A DNA stretch of 64,000 bases from Cephalotrichum gorgonifer (taxonomy: Eukaryota; Ascomycota; Sordariomycetes; Microascales; Microascaceae): contig ONZQ02000004.1 in the NCBI GenBank assembly GCA_900312665.1, forward strand, positions 1,828,693-1,892,692, written 5' to 3'. The notes under the pieces were generated by a model, which made no database searches, was not told the origin of the DNA, and was given only the letters and a program-made list of their open reading frames with translations. The position numbers and the translations under genes were made by a program. Shown here piece after piece: positions 1 through 12,314 of the stretch; position 1 is the stretch's first letter, and every line of letters starts with the position of its first letter.

Positions 1-62
1 AAACCTCACACCTTCGGCCGACTGATTTATCTATACGTCCTAACCACCCCACGGGCACCTTC

Positions 63-1446
63 TCAGAAAATGGGAAAGTAGGCCTCCGGGTTCGATGCCT
101 TCAGGGGAACCACATGAACAAGGTGCCACTGTAGAAGGTCCCTCGTCGCCCGGACATCCTCCAACGCGTCATGACCCCCCGTCTGAATGTTGCGGCGGAG
201 GCATTCCCATGCCAAGCTCTTCAGGCCACGATTGTTCTGGTACCCTGTTGTGTACGCGCCGGCCATGCCGTCTCCCCCGGATCCCTCCTGAGCCTGGAGC
301 ATCTTGTGCGCATCCCGGCGCGCGGACGCGAGGTTGCTCGCCACGATCTGGGTGTCCACGACCCGGGGGTGTATCAGCCTCAGTGCATTCAAGTCGTTCT
401 CGAGGGCGTGTCCGATAATGATGGTATCCGGCCCGATGAACGGGTATAAAGCCTTCCGGGCCTGGTTGCGGCCCCGAAAGCACGCTTTCGCCTTCCTCGC
501 CTCATGCATGTCCTTCCCTGAGATTCCCGAGTACTGCGTGTTATAGTGGCGCATCGAGACGAGTGGCGAGACGAGGCTATTTATAAGCACCTCGCCCGTA
601 AAGTAGTCAATGGCGGCGAGACTGATGAGCTCCATGTCGCCCATCACGCTGACCCCCATTTCGCAGTCGATCACTATAGCCCTACGAGGGCCGACCTGGT
701 TCCGGTCCGTAGTGAGGGTGGTGAAAAATTTCCACCGTTCAGCGAGCTCGGCATTGGTGTAGGCCGCCTTGGAGGAGTGGAAGTCCTCGCCCTTGCAGGG
801 GATCTTTTGGCCACAGCAGGTCCAGACCTAGGCGACACGAGTTAGCGACCTTTTGCCCGTCATTCGCCCGCGTAAAAGGGCATGGAAACCTATGAAACTT
901 ACTTTATTCTCTTGCTCGCCATCGTGATATAGGCATATACCGCTCGGCCTTCTGGGCTTCGGCTGAGACTGTGGTCCTATATCACAACGTTATAATTCGT
1001 AAGAAACTGGAGTAGATGGATGATGGAGGGGAGATGGCATACCAGCAGTTGGACCATCCGGGTTTTGAGCGACGTATGCGTCTTCGTCACTATAGTTGTC
1101 ATCATAATAATAAGGATCCGTGCGCCAAGGGTTTTGCGTATATACTGCGTATCTCAGTCATGGTTAGGATGTTTTCAATAGAATATATATAGGCCCGAGC
1201 AGGGTAAAGAGTAACGGTCGGGGAGGAAATGGGGGGGAGAGAAGAGAAGGACATGCGCTTACACTTATAGCAACGTCCGCAACGTTGCTTCTTCTCCAAC
1301 TCCCCAGGAGACAGCTGCTCAAGAGTGTACCCTTTAGCCCTAAGCACACCTTTAGACTGAACCAGTCTCTCCAGTTCCTGTCCGTATATCGACTCGTCGA
1401 TGGGGACAGAGACAGCCCCTCCAGCCGCAGCTGAACTACTAGACAT
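63..1446 (-). CDS. DEDDh-family 3'-5' RNA exonuclease (Rex/REXO-like) with N-terminal Cys/His module
   Basis: Four exons: 1446-1263, 1144-1043, 976-903 and 827-63, giving 374 aa. All introns are GT-AG and the phases agree. The C-terminal half carries the DEDDh exonuclease motifs: DCEMG (ExoI), GHALENDLNAL (ExoII) and HDALEDV (ExoIII). Upstream, the joined exons bring together Cys/His pairs (RCGRCYK, then CLYH, then WTCCG and PCKGEDFH) resembling the zinc-binding segment placed before the nuclease domain in REXO1-type proteins. Known members trim 3' ends of rRNA, tRNA and snRNA in the nucleus or cytoplasm. Which paralogue this is cannot be told from sequence alone. The start is the first ATG of an open exon; the short middle exons are inferred from splice sites and phase. 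Confidence 0.85.
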
Positions 1447-2397
1447 GCCGGCGTTTGCTGTTTGTGAAAGTGCTTACAAGCTGTGCGGTCTAGATGTCTC
1501 GGCTAGGCTGTGTCACTGCGGCTGTTAACAGGTATGGATATCTAGGGTGTCTCTCTGTCTCTCTACAGGGTCCGGCTTTGCTCTGGTTTGATATGTGAAT
1601 AGAGTCTGAGAGTCGTGTTTAGACCAGGCAAGTCTCACATTTTTATACAAATACAAGCGGTCTGGCGTACAAAGATGGGGTTTGCATGTTGCATCTCCCT
1701 CGTCTCTCCCTTGTTGACCCGGGCCATATCTCGGACCATGTTTCCTCGTTTACACGTTCTTCCACGAAACATGCCTGTAAGCGAAAAGGATGGAAGGGTT
1801 AAGACAATGGTGTTTGCTTGCAGATTCTCTCTCTGTAAGTTTACGGGATGGCGGCGGACAGCTTCTTTCTCTTCTGTTTGAATCAAGTTTCGATGTGGAA
1901 GAGTAACTCCAGATCAAAGACTCATTAATCTGTGGAATTTAGTACTTTGGCTTCCTGGCGTGCCAGCGGTGTCAAAGCAGGGATTGTTTCTAAATTCTCT
2001 TGCAGTTCATGTATGGATGGGTGGTGGCCTGTTTCTCTTCTTTGTCTTCTTAATGTTAAGTTCGATTCACCCTCAGTACAGGCGGCATTGAAGTGTATGG
2101 TTGCGGAGAAAGATTCATTGTTACGAGGAGGAAGGTGGAAATTCTTATGGGTAAACAGCTGTGTAGCAATTGCTGTAATGCTAGTCTAATCCTTAAGGAA
2201 GGTATGTCTATGTTATAATAATGCCCAATTCCAATGCCGTTAATGTCCCTCCGATAAAACCCAACGCCTAATTACTTATATTTGCCCAGTAATGACAGGG
2301 GCTGCTTGCCCAAAAATGAAGAGAATGAACGGATAAATATCCCAGATGTGAAAGAAGCCCAAATTAAATCCTCCCGCTCAAAGCAGCCAAAGTCACT
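1447..2397. other. Intergenic, no supported gene
   Basis: Between the exonuclease start and the cupredoxin stop. Only small ORFs without coding bias (under 90 codons). It should hold the exonuclease promoter and the cupredoxin 3' end, but no specific element could be identified. Confidence 0.6.
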
Positions 2398-2940
2398 TTA
2401 GACGCCAGAGTTGGGGTTGGGGTTGGGAATCCTCTCGCCGCCCGTGATCTCGGGGGGAGCGACGCCGGGGCCGGCGGCCTTGGCCAGCTCCTTGAACTCC
2501 CTCAGGGTCTTGTCGGAGTCGAAGTCCTGGTTGATGGCGCCGAGCATGCCGCTGCTGCAGTGGGTGCCCTGGGCACAGTAGTACCAGATGGGCTTGTCGT
2601 CCTTGACGACGACCTGGAAGACCTCGTCGCTCTGGCCTTCCTTGATGGGGAAGAAGCCGGAGAAGAAGGAGGTGTCGGAGAGGGGCAGGCACGGGGCGTC
2701 GAAGGTGGACTGGACGACGGAGTGGTTGGCGGGGAGGTAGTGCCACTCGATAACGTCGCCGATGTCGGCCACGACGTTGTCCGGGTCGAAGATAAGCTGG
2801 CCGGCGCGGCCGGCGACAACGGTGTGGGTGACGCCGGTGAGTTCGTCGGTGACGGAGGGGACGTCGCGGGCCGTCCTGGTGGGGATGGCCGAGACGAGGG
2901 AGGTGGTGGCCGCGAGGACGATGGTGATAGTGGAAAGCAT
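2398..2940 (-). CDS. Secreted cupredoxin (plastocyanin-like extracellular protein)
   Basis: Single exon, 180 aa. Residues 1-18 form a classic signal peptide (short N-terminus, hydrophobic core, VSA-I cleavage context), followed by a probable propeptide ending near TRTARD. The mature part is one beta-sandwich cupredoxin domain. Putative type-1 copper ligands are visible: His in NHSVVQ, Cys in YYCAQG, His in GTHC and Met in SSGM. A second Cys pair (APCLP and THC) may form a disulfide. Members are secreted or cell-wall proteins of Pezizomycotina of unclear role. Unlike many relatives there is no long Ser/Thr-rich tail or GPI signal; the protein ends in a short Pro/Asn-rich tail. An intact Cu site is inferred from the ligand pattern only. 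Confidence 0.85.
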   Translation of the reverse strand: MLSTITIVLAATTSLVSAIPTRTARDVPSVTDELTGVTHTVVAGRAGQLIFDPDNVVADIGDVIEWHYLPANHSVVQSTFDAPCLPLSDTSFFSGFFPIKEGQSDEVFQVVVKDDKPIWYYCAQGTHCSSGMLGAINQDFDSDKTLREFKELAKAAGPGVAPPEITGGERIPNPNPNSGV

Positions 2941-4482
2941 CTTGAATGGAATGGTGGGGGGGGTTATTAAGTGTTTGGCTGGTTCAAGGTTTGGTGGTAG
3001 TTGTGATTATCGTGAATGCAAGGATGCGAATAAGGCAGTAAGTAGATGATTGCTTGTAGTGTCGATGAGATGACTGCGAGTGATGATGATGATGAGAATA
3101 GTAGATGTCTTCCAACGGGTGGTCTGCCACCCTTATATATTTCAGAATCTATACGCCGATGATGGACTCTCGCCATCCCCCATCCTCCATCATCCATCCT
3201 CCGCACAGCCCTTCCACGGTAAGGGTAGCGGTAAGCGACTAACACAGGAAGGAGATGGAAGCTATCGCGGCAGTGCCCCACAACGGCGACCCACGCGGCC
3301 GGGTCCTGCAAGCTCCGGTCCAAGTTTAGAAACAAACACACGCCGAGCTACACACATATTATTACTAAGGGCAACACTCGCACTTGTAATACTTAGCAAA
3401 GCGTAGGGCCATAGCCGCTGGTAGTCTACTCCGCCCGTCCCGGTGGAATACCTGGGGAAGGGAAGCTAACATCGGATGCGCCTTTTGCCGGCCGAAGCAC
3501 AGCCCCCCTCGTCCATGATTGGGTCGCTCGCCGTGGGTGGACGCGCTTAAATCTGACCGGCTTACTCGGACGGAGGAGAGACTGGGAGAAACCGTGTGGC
3601 ACACTGGAAGGAAAGTTGGGTGGCACGTGCGGGCTTTGGCTGCTGCGGACCGGCAAGGACGCCTCCGAAGGTGAATGTGGTAGGTGGGTGGGCTCTGCGC
3701 CTGCCTGCCCAGCGACTATTTTGGGACATCGGGGTATTAATTACCGTTGCCACCTGCTCCGAGCTTATTTGTTTGTATGTGGCGGAAGCAAGACGTAGTG
3801 GCTGCGCGTGTGGACGAATTATGACGAATACCTTCCACCGTTTGCTAGCAGTAGTATTACGAGTAGTAGGCGAGGACAACCCAGGAAGGATCCGGCACTC
3901 GCACTTGCTTCCATCTCACATAATCTTGAGGCCTTGCCAGTTAGCAAGCATCACCACGTACTCGTCAGTCGTCTTAGCCCAGCTGAGTTCTGGTGAGACC
4001 GAGATGGTAGGCGCGGACAGGGCCAACACAGGTATGCGCCCCACAGTTGGGAGAGGGACAAAAATATGGTCGGATGTTGGTCCTGTATTCCTTCTAAGGC
4101 TCCCACGATCCCTCGAGGCTGATTGCGAGATGGCGATGCTGGAGTTGGCCAGCAACAAGACCCTGAAGGCTGCTAGATCGGAGTAGCGAGAGCTGGTGTT
4201 GGGTCGAATCTCGTGGACCAAACTCTCCCCGGCTAGAGATGTATCACGTGACGCAATACCCCTCCCATTCCCCGCATTCTGTGGTGGGGCGGCATCAGCT
4301 TCATCCATGTTCGAGGCGCGGCGATCGGCGGAGCTCCGGCGCGAGGAGACAGCTCGTCCTCATCCCCGCCCCATTCCGCCTCTACTAGCAGTACCAAAAA
4401 ATAAATAGTCTCTTGTCTGACACTTACGTTTACCGGTCTTACATTGGCAGTTCGGTTCCGGAAACCGAACCAGAACCCCAAG
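2941..4482. other. Intergenic, no supported gene
   Basis: Shared upstream region of the minus-strand cupredoxin and plus-strand twinfilin genes. The longest ORF (3596-4186, +) lacks the high third-position GC of neighbouring genes and shows no recognisable domain, so it was not called. Confidence 0.55.
3133..3139 (-). promoter_or_regulatory. Candidate TATA box for the cupredoxin gene
   Basis: TATATAA on the minus strand, 193 bp upstream of the cupredoxin ATG. It matches the strict TATA consensus, which would suit an inducible secreted-protein gene. Position and sequence only; no transcription-start evidence. Confidence 0.4.
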
Positions 4483-5699
4483 ATGCAGTCCGGAATCTCT
4501 GGTAAGCGGCCCTCATGCCCTCTCGCACCTCACCTCGCACCTGTGACAGCGAAGCCCGTCATATCTCCCCAAGCTAACAGTGCCCCCCGTCTCGCTCAGC
4601 CTCGGCGGAGCTTGCCTCCCAATTCAAGGACCTCCTCTCGTCAGACTCCAACTTTGGCCTCCTCGCCACCATCACAAAGGAATCCCTCACCCCGACGCAC
4701 ACCCTCGGGCCCTCCACTTCGGCCGACTTCGCCTCCAACCTCGACCTCCTGGCCCCTCACCTCGAGCCGAACAAGGCCCTCTACATCATCCTCCGCCGAC
4801 ACTCCACCGCGCCGAGCCTCGTGGCGGTGACCTACATCCCCGACGCGGCCCCCGTGCGCCAGAAGATGCTCTTCGCCGCGACGCGCCTCACCCTCGTCCG
4901 GGAGCTCGGGTCCGAGCACTTCCGCGAGACCATCTTCGCGACGACGCCGGAAGAGCTGACCGCCGCGGGCTTCGAGAAGCACGACGCCCACACGAAGCTC
5001 GAGGCCCCGCTGACGGAGGAGGAGGAGAGCCTGGGCGTGGTGAAGAGGGCCGAGGCCGAGGCGGGCCAGGGGAGCGGGAGGAGGGAGATACACCTGAGCA
5101 AGAACCTCTCTATGCCCGTTAGTGAGAAGGCACTGCAGGCTATCGGGGAGGTGGGTAATGGGGGTAGGGTGCTGACGATGTTGGTAAGCTTCCTTCGTTC
5201 CTTTCCCCTTCCTTCCCCTTTTCCCCAGAAGAACCTCTGTTGCCCCCCCTTTTTTTTTGTCTATTTTTAGAGACTGACCGACCCCGTGCTGCGCGGGAAA
5301 TAGAAAATCAACCCAGAGACCGAGTCAGTGGAGCTCGTAGAAGACGACGCAAGCCCGTCCTCGATCGCGGAGCTCTCGCGCGCCATCTCCCCCACCGAGC
5401 CCCGGTTCTCGTTCTACAGGTACGCGCACACGCACAACGGCGCCGCGAGCGAGCCCGTGCTCTTCTTCTTCACGAACCCCTCCACTGGCGGGACCAAGGC
5501 CGTCAAGACGCGCATGCTGTACCCGCTGATGAAGCGGGCCGTCGTCACCGCGGCCGAGACCGCGTGCGGCGTCACGCCCGAGAAGAAGTTCGAGGTCGAG
5601 GACCCGAGCGAGATCACGCAGGAGAGCGTCGACGACGAGCTGCATCCTAGGGTGCAGGTGAGGCAGGGGTTCAACAGGCCGAAGAGGCCTGGTAGGTGA
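4483..5699 (+). CDS. twf1: Twinfilin, actin-binding protein with two ADF-H domains
   Basis: Three exons: 4483-4501, 4600-5183 and 5304-5699, giving 332 aa, the usual twinfilin length. Exon 1 encodes only MQSGIS plus one base. The first ADF/cofilin homology domain spans roughly residues 5-140 and the second about 175-310. The C-terminal tail ends in a basic segment (RPKRPGR), as in other fungal twinfilins. Intron 2 (120 nt) has a pyrimidine-rich stretch and a CTGAC branch-like site before TAG at 5301-5303. Twinfilin binds ADP-actin monomers and caps filament barbed ends at cortical actin patches. Convergent with the carrier gene downstream. Confidence 0.93.
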
Positions 5700-6118
5700 A
5701 CGGGAGAAGAAAAAGAAGGGTGGGGGGGAAGGATATGTCACCTCTAGACAGGTCTCTAGAATATAGCGTTTTTCTACCCAATATCCCGTTACTTCGATTC
5801 TCTGCTGCTCCCTCGTCCTTTCTCACTCCATCGGTCAAGGGACCAAGGCCTTTGTTAGGATCATTTGTTTTGTGTATGCAGTATCTTCGAGGTATATTCA
5901 CGCCGCACCATCAACAAAAGAGACTCGCGTTCTATATCCAGTCATGTATCCTTTCTCTCTCACCTATATCCGCTGCCCACACCTCCTCAGAATCCGCCTA
6001 TATACCCGCACCATGCAACATGCAAGTCATGCAAAACCAACGCAATAACACTTCTTCCTCTCGCCCCTATGTCCCGATTTTACCTGTGCGACCTGGGCTA
6101 AAGGCGGCCCGCACCGCC
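5700..6118. other. Convergent intergenic spacer
   Basis: About 420 bp between the twinfilin stop and the carrier stop. It must contain both 3' ends. No gene or clear element seen. Confidence 0.6.
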
Positions 6119-7436
6119 CTACTCCTCAAATTTGGACCCGAGGAGCGACGTCGGCTTCGTCGACTCGATCTTCTCCCTCAGGTACTCGTACACGGTGAAG
6201 GTGACGGCCTGGCCAGGGGCGACCCTCATGATCCGCGGCGTGATACCCTTGTAGAAGGCGTGCATCCCTTCTTGTCTATTTTCCAACAACCGATTTGGTT
6301 AGCAACCGAGTCCTTGAAAAGAAAACCGGCATCATGGGGAGGGCGATGATAGGCAAGAAGAGAAAAGAAAAAGAGGGAAAACATACTTAAACATCTCGGC
6401 CGCGATGGTCGTGATCCTCTTCCACGCGCTAACCCCGGGCTCCGCCGCCCTCCTCTGCAGCCTCGTCTTGATGGTGTCGATGGGCGCGTTGCTCAGGGGT
6501 CCCATGGCCCCGCTCACGAGGCCGATCAGGGTCGTCTGCCAGCTCGGCAGGTTCCCGCCGACGTACTCGGGCTGGAACTTGTACAGGTAGTCCTTGAAGT
6601 AGGAGTAGGCCGTGAAGTTGACGGCCTGGTTGCTGCCCTGGCGCAGGGCGGTGAGCGACACGCCGCGGTAGAGGGCGCCGACGCCCTCCTCCTTGACGAC
6701 GGTGTAGAGCGCGTGCGCGGCGTTGCGGTACTTGGGGATGTCGAGCGGGTCCGACATGGAGTGGTTCTGCGCCTGCAGGCGGATCTTGATCACCTCCATC
6801 GGGGTGACGACGGCGACGGCTTCCGTGACTCCCGCGGCAAGGCCGGCTAGAAGGCGGTGTTAGTCTTCTTTCCTGGTTTCTTTTGCTTTGTCGGTTCGGG
6901 AAACCCACCAAAAAAGGTCGCCTTCCCGCTAACCTTGCCCGTGCTGTCCGCCAGCGCCTGCTTGTACGCCTCGAAGCTCGTGAACCGGATCGCCATCTTG
7001 GGCACAATACCCGTCACCACGGCGCCCAGGCCCTTGTACAGGCCCAGGGGCGTCTCCCTGCGCACGATCTCTGCACCGGTCTTAAGGAAGCCACGGCTGG
7101 GGACGCCCGGCGCGCGGGCTCGTTTTGAAAGCTGCATCCGGACTTTTATGGTGTCTGGAGGAGGGGAGGGAGGTGATGTTAGTTACTCCGTTATTCGTAC
7201 ATGAGGGGAGGAGTGGGAAAAGGGGGTATTATGGAAAATCGTACCTAGGGGGTGACAAACCAGTGCCTCCATCATGCCTGCACCTCCTCCAGCTGCGGCC
7301 CGTTAGCAAATAGGGTTCTTGCCCCTGGGTAGCAGGGAGAATCCCGCGGGATGGGAGTGGAGCCAATGGGCATACCGAGTAGGTTGGTGGCAGCGGATGG
7401 CGGCGTCTTGCCATTATTCGCCGCTTTTGAAGCCAT
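6119..7436 (-). CDS. sfc1: Mitochondrial succinate/fumarate carrier (SLC25 family)
   Basis: Five exons: 7436-7376, 7292-7245, 7154-6909, 6846-6387 and 6275-6119, giving 323 aa, typical for SLC25. All three tripartite repeats are present with carrier signatures: HPLDTIKVRMQ in repeat 1 (created across the exon 2/3 junction), TPMEVIKIRLQ in repeat 2 and APIDTIKTRLQ in repeat 3. Six membrane helices are expected in the inner membrane. The protein closely matches the fungal Sfc1/Acr1 type, which exchanges cytosolic succinate for mitochondrial fumarate and is needed on acetate and ethanol. The substrate call rests on family resemblance, not on a test of the contact residues. Confidence 0.9.
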
Positions 7437-10187
7437 CGCGAGTCTCTAATATGGGTGTGGGGGAAAGCCGGAGGTGGAGGTGGAAGTATATACGGTCCGA
7501 GTTGAACAGCCGCGGCAGCTCGTCAAGCAAAGAAAGGTATAGAACAAGAATCTCGAGAATAGGAACGTAAAAAGCAGCCGCAGAAACAAACTGGGGATAT
7601 AGGGAGCACTAAGGGAGAAGTTGCCGGCCTAGAAACAGGATGGATATCTTCGAGAAGGGGCAAGACAGGGAGAGAAAAAGGAAGAGCTTCTATCACGAGA
7701 ATAAAAGGGGGAGGAGGAGGAGGGGAAGGGGAAAGGAAGCCGAAGAGTCATAGAGATTAAAGAAGTTGCATCTGAGATCCAGAGCCGAGAAAATGGATCC
7801 CGGGCGGTAGACTCACACTCACAAGCTATATACATCCTCGGCGAAAGCTCTCACATACATATGTACGGTTCTTGAGCTTGTTCTGACGCCACAAGCACAC
7901 GCCCCCCCCCCCTTCCCCTCCCCGCTCTCTCCTTCACCCTTCCTCTCGGATTGGGTATTCGCGGGGTCCCCACGAGGTGTACCGAGCTCTGCAACTGCCA
8001 TGCTAACCAGTTCGGGGTGGGGGGCGCAATAATAGTGTACGAGTACGAGTGGATGACTCGTAGAGTGTGGGATTGCTGAACCTAGGCTGTTTGGACTGGG
8101 GGCTATGGGCGAAGGGAGGAAAGCTAAGATGGTACTCTGTAGACCCTTATCCAATCCGGAGACGAGGTTGGAAGGGGCCCTCAGGTTAGGGGTACACCCC
8201 CTTGCTCACCCCCCCCGTTTCCCCGGTACGGTACATGACCACATTGCCGGCCCGCGGTTAAGGCTCTCGTTGGAGTTGGCGCCTCAACCTACAAGAGCTG
8301 TATGTACAAGTAGAGGGGGGTGGTCCCCTAGGTGGGGTGGGTCTCTTCCCAGGTGTAAGAAGGCCGTTCGGTGAAGAGGGAGAATGGGTCAATGGAGGGT
8401 CCAGTTGGTGGGGACCTCGGGGTAACGGGTGTAAGTCATCGTCCCATACAAAGTAGGTCCATGAGTTACTCGCAGCCACACACACACGACCCCACCACAC
8501 CTTGTTATCCTTCACATTCCCAGATTTCACATGCCAACTCGGATCTTGCACTTTTAATAGTGTACAAGTAAAGAAATAGTTTATGCGCAACCAAACCAAT
8601 ACTCGCACTTGGAGCCGCAAGACCGAGCGAGACCGGCCAATCCACCTCCTGACATCTGATACCATAAAGAGAGAAAAGGGGAGAAATCAACCAAAAAAAG
8701 GAAAAGAAAAGAGAACGGTTTGCTCTCACCATCAAATTAAACCATTATTACCCCAGTGACCCCAAAATGACCATTCTCAGCTCTGCCCACAGCTCGGAAT
8801 CCGAGCCCTGGAAAAGGTGATGGCCGGATGACGTCTCTCCCGACTAGATATTGCCGAGCTTGTGACTTTTTTGCGGGGTAGGGAATAGCTAGGTACCTTG
8901 CATATGTTCAACGCCCCTCATCCATGCTCTCCCTGACCTTTTTTCTTATTTTGGCGGCGCGCGGTGGGGGACCGGGAGGATCCGGTGCTTGGGGTGTCGC
9001 TGCTCTCTTCATCTCTCTCCCGGCGATTTACCGGCCGTTTACCGAGGCCCGGGAGAGGCGTGTCAGCGCGTGGCGACGTCAAGTAAATAACTACTAGTAC
9101 TTGTATACGTACCCCACGCGATTGTCCCGTCACCCGAAGTCTACAAAAGAATATTTAAATACGATCCATCTCGGTGGGCGCCAAGCTGAGAATGACTCGT
9201 ACTGTGGTCCCTCTTTGTAGTATAGGCCATGCATGGACCCTTTCGGACTTGAAGAGAGGCTCGCAGAATGATCAAGAGTCATGAGGCAAGTAATGGACAC
9301 CCATATAATGACTGAACAGCGGGGAAGCATTATATAAAGCAGAAGCATCGGAGGGCAAGCATTGGAGACAGCATGGTAGCAAAAGACCGAAGAAATAAGG
9401 ACCAAGGGAGGCTCTATCATGCCTTGACAGAAGCTCACCACCAGTCCACTGGACTGAGCTGAGAGAATGACAATGTAGTAGACCACAGGATAACAATAGA
9501 AGCCACAGCGATGGGTAATAGAAGAAGCAAAATGGTCCCTCCAAATTCCATGCAAAGTTATCTGACGGTGCTAGATCATCTACTTGGGGAGTGACCTAAT
9601 ACATGTAGGTGGTGGGAATCCTCACTACAGATGACCAAGTGCCTGCAAGTGACGGTCATGAACATTGACAAAACTGAACTACATACACGTGAGAATACTC
9701 TTCTTGACACTCTCAACTACATATGCCAATACCCCTTACACACGTCAAATTCGCAGCGAACATAAAACACACTCGGTATTTCCAGCCCCAACTAGGTTCT
9801 TTATTACATTTATATATACGGTTACACACAATCCCTTCCCTCTCCATGCCCAGCATTCGTAGTAGTAAAACTCAAAAGGTCAATCAATACCCTCAACATC
9901 AAATCGTTCCGGCCAACGCCAAACTCAGCCATCAATTCCATCCCATTCCCCCATCCGATCTCTCTTTTTCCCGGACGGTTCTTACAATGGACAAAGGAGA
10001 CGAAAAGGAGAAAAGAATCAAAACCCCGGCGCCTATAAAAACCCCCCCCATTCTTTGCGCCTGAGATATCCCAGTACACCAACAAGAAGTAGACAGAACA
10101 TAGGAAAAAAAAATCCAGACCTGTGATATATACCCCGGAAACAGTCAAGAACTCGTGTTGGGGGGAGAGGGAGGGGGAGAGCCGCCT
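7437..10187. other. Long intergenic region, no supported gene
   Basis: 2.75 kb. Short ORFs only, without coding bias; the longest is at 9130-9555 (-), hydrophobic and Ser/Cys-rich, unlike any recognised family. Contains several copies of the ACTTGTAC/GTACGAGT motif family (8037-8050, 8304-8313, 8562-8569, 9097-9112) and a C-run near 7900. It includes the carrier promoter and the 3' end of the F-box/WD40 gene. Confidence 0.55.
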
Positions 10188-12314
10188 CTACGCCGGCGTC
10201 CCGTACTCCTCCAGGTGAGAGTCACCCTCAAAGATGTACACCCTCACCTCCCCGTCCTCGCTCGCGCTGGCCATTCTGCTATCGCTCAGCCCGACGCACG
10301 TGACCGGGCCCGCGTGTCCCGTAAACGTCCTCTCGCACTTGCCCGACCGAGCGTCCCACACCTTCAGGCTGGAGTCGTTGGCGCCGGATACGAAGCGGAG
10401 CGTGTCCCCCGCCAGGCCCCAGATGCCCTCGAGGTGCCCGAACATGGTCCGCACGCACCTCCCCGTCGCGACCTCCCAGAGCCGGATGTTGTTGTCGTGG
10501 CCCGCCGTGAGCATGTACCGCGGCGGGAGCGGGCGCTCGGGGTGGTCCACGAACAGGGGGCCGAACGCCGCTCGGTCGTCGTGCTCGGGCGTCGTGCACC
10601 GGCCGGCCGTGTGCGGCGGCGAGGTCGCCCGCCCACTCGAGATCGACACGCCGTCTATGGCCTCGAGCGCCTCGTCCGGCTCGAAGTCGTCGGGGAGGAG
10701 GATGAGCTGCTGCACCTGCCCGAGGTGGCCCGTGTAGGTCTTGATGCACTGCTTGGTCTCCATGTCCCACATCTTGATTGTGCAGTCGTCCGACGCCGAG
10801 AACAACGTCTGCGACGGCAGGTCCATCCGCACCTGGTTGACCCAGTCCTCGTGGCCCCGCGCGCACCATATCTGGCGCGTCTCGAAGTTCGACACCTTGA
10901 TGGACCCGTCCGTGGAGCCCGACGCGAGCCAGTGGCCCTCGAAGTGGAGCGTGATCACCCCGCCCGTGTGGTACTGCAGCGTGTTGACGCATTCGCCCGT
11001 CTGCCAGTTCCAGATCTTTATCGTGTTGTCCAGGCTGCCGCTGATGAGCTTGTTGCCGTCGAACTGCAGCGTGCGCACCGCCGAGGTGTGCCCCCTGAGC
11101 GTGTGCATCTCCTCGCCCGTCTCGATGTTCCAGATCTTGATCGTCGTGTCGTAGGAGCCCGTCGCGAGCACGTTATCGTCGAACTGCAGGCAGAGGATCC
11201 CGTTGGTGTGGCCCTTGAACGTCTTGATCGCACAGCGGCCGTACTTCCAGTTGTACCCGATCTTGAACCTGTCTCGGTACACGTCCTTGAAGGGGCGGAA
11301 CTTCAGTTTCTGTTCAACTTGTATCGCCTCCCCTGCCACCTCCACAACTCCAGCGGGAGAGTCGGCGCCGGTGCTGTCCACGCGCAGTCGTTTCGTCGGC
11401 CGTCCATCCTCGTCCCTCGCTTCCTCTGATGCCGGCAGGGCCGGGAGAGACCGTATGTCGCTCGTCAACGTCCTCTTCGCCAGCGCCTTCTGCCTGGTCC
11501 AGTCCCTAAGCCGTTTCCGTTCGAGAAGGGGCAATCCCCAGCCGCATGCCGTACACTTCCTGTCGATGTGCTGCTTGCACATCCTGTGCCAGACAACGTC
11601 GTCGTCCGCGAGGTCCCGCCATCGTCGGCTGACTTGGGCGGCCCTGCAGAGGGATAGGGTGTCGAGGTAGCAGAGGATCTTGAACGAGATCTCGGGTGGT
11701 AGGGCGGTCATGAAGTCGATCTTGAGCTGCTCCTGTACCTCGCGGGCAATCGTCGAGAGCTGGGGGAAGCAGCACTGCGTCATGACGCCCTGCAGCATGA
11801 GGTTACGGTGTTTCGCGGGTGATGCGGAGAAGAGTGACCAAAAGTTGGAGACAGCTTCACGATCACTTTGGGGGAGGGTATCGAGTTCCTATATGGGAGG
11901 AGGGGGGGGCGGGGGGCATCAGCAAAATGGGTCCTTAGCGTGGGGGTACCGCCGCTCGTCATAATCGTGCATGGCATGGGTAGACGCGAGCGGAGAGCTG
12001 AAGAAGACCAAACTCACTCTTTGTATCATAGCCATCTTGGACTCGTCTGCAACCCTGCGACACTTGAGATCGGGCCTGTGGCGGTAGCAGAACTTGGTGT
12101 TCGAGTCTTTGTTGCGGCTTTTCCCATTCTCCATGGAGTCGGGGTGTTCGGGGTTCCCAAGTGGCGCGTAGACGCCGGGGATGTGGTCTCTTAAGAAGGG
12201 TGTCACGGCTCTGCTGACTATCTCGGGCGCCGGTCGGGACGATGAGGGCTGATGGTGCCTTCGGCGATCACAGTTGTCCCTCGAGGGGTGGTTATCTTTA
12301 TCGTTTGTAGACAT
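10188..12314 (-). CDS. scon-2: F-box/WD40 sulfur-controller protein (scon-2/sconB/Met30 type)
   Basis: Two exons: 12314-12018 and 11888-10188, giving 665 aa. The N-terminus holds the conserved segment TPFLRDHIPG and the Cys/His-containing KFCYRHRPDLKCRR. An F-box follows at about residues 160-205 (ALPPEISFKILCYLDTL), then CxxC-bearing KCTACGW, then seven or more WD40 repeats from about 305 to 650 (repeated GHT..V..L and IKIWN units). This is the architecture of the SCF substrate receptor that degrades the sulfur regulator Cys3/Met4 when sulfur is plentiful. An in-frame ATG at 12377 would add 21 residues; 12314 was chosen as the more compact start. A 424-codon antisense ORF lies inside and is a shadow. 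Confidence 0.92.

Noticed and set aside
3596..4186. 196-codon plus-strand ORF
   Set aside because: Third-position composition is unlike the real genes and no motif is recognisable; it lies in an intergenic region.
4190..4230. Possible tRNA B-box (GGTCGAATC)
   Set aside because: No matching A-box at the right distance and no cloverleaf could be folded by eye.
9130..9555. 141-codon hydrophobic minus-strand ORF
   Set aside because: No signal peptide order, no coding bias and no family resemblance.
10155..11429. 424-codon plus-strand ORF
   Set aside because: It is the antisense of the F-box/WD40 gene. Long antisense ORFs are expected in GC-rich codons, and the translation is Arg/Val/Leu-rich without domains.
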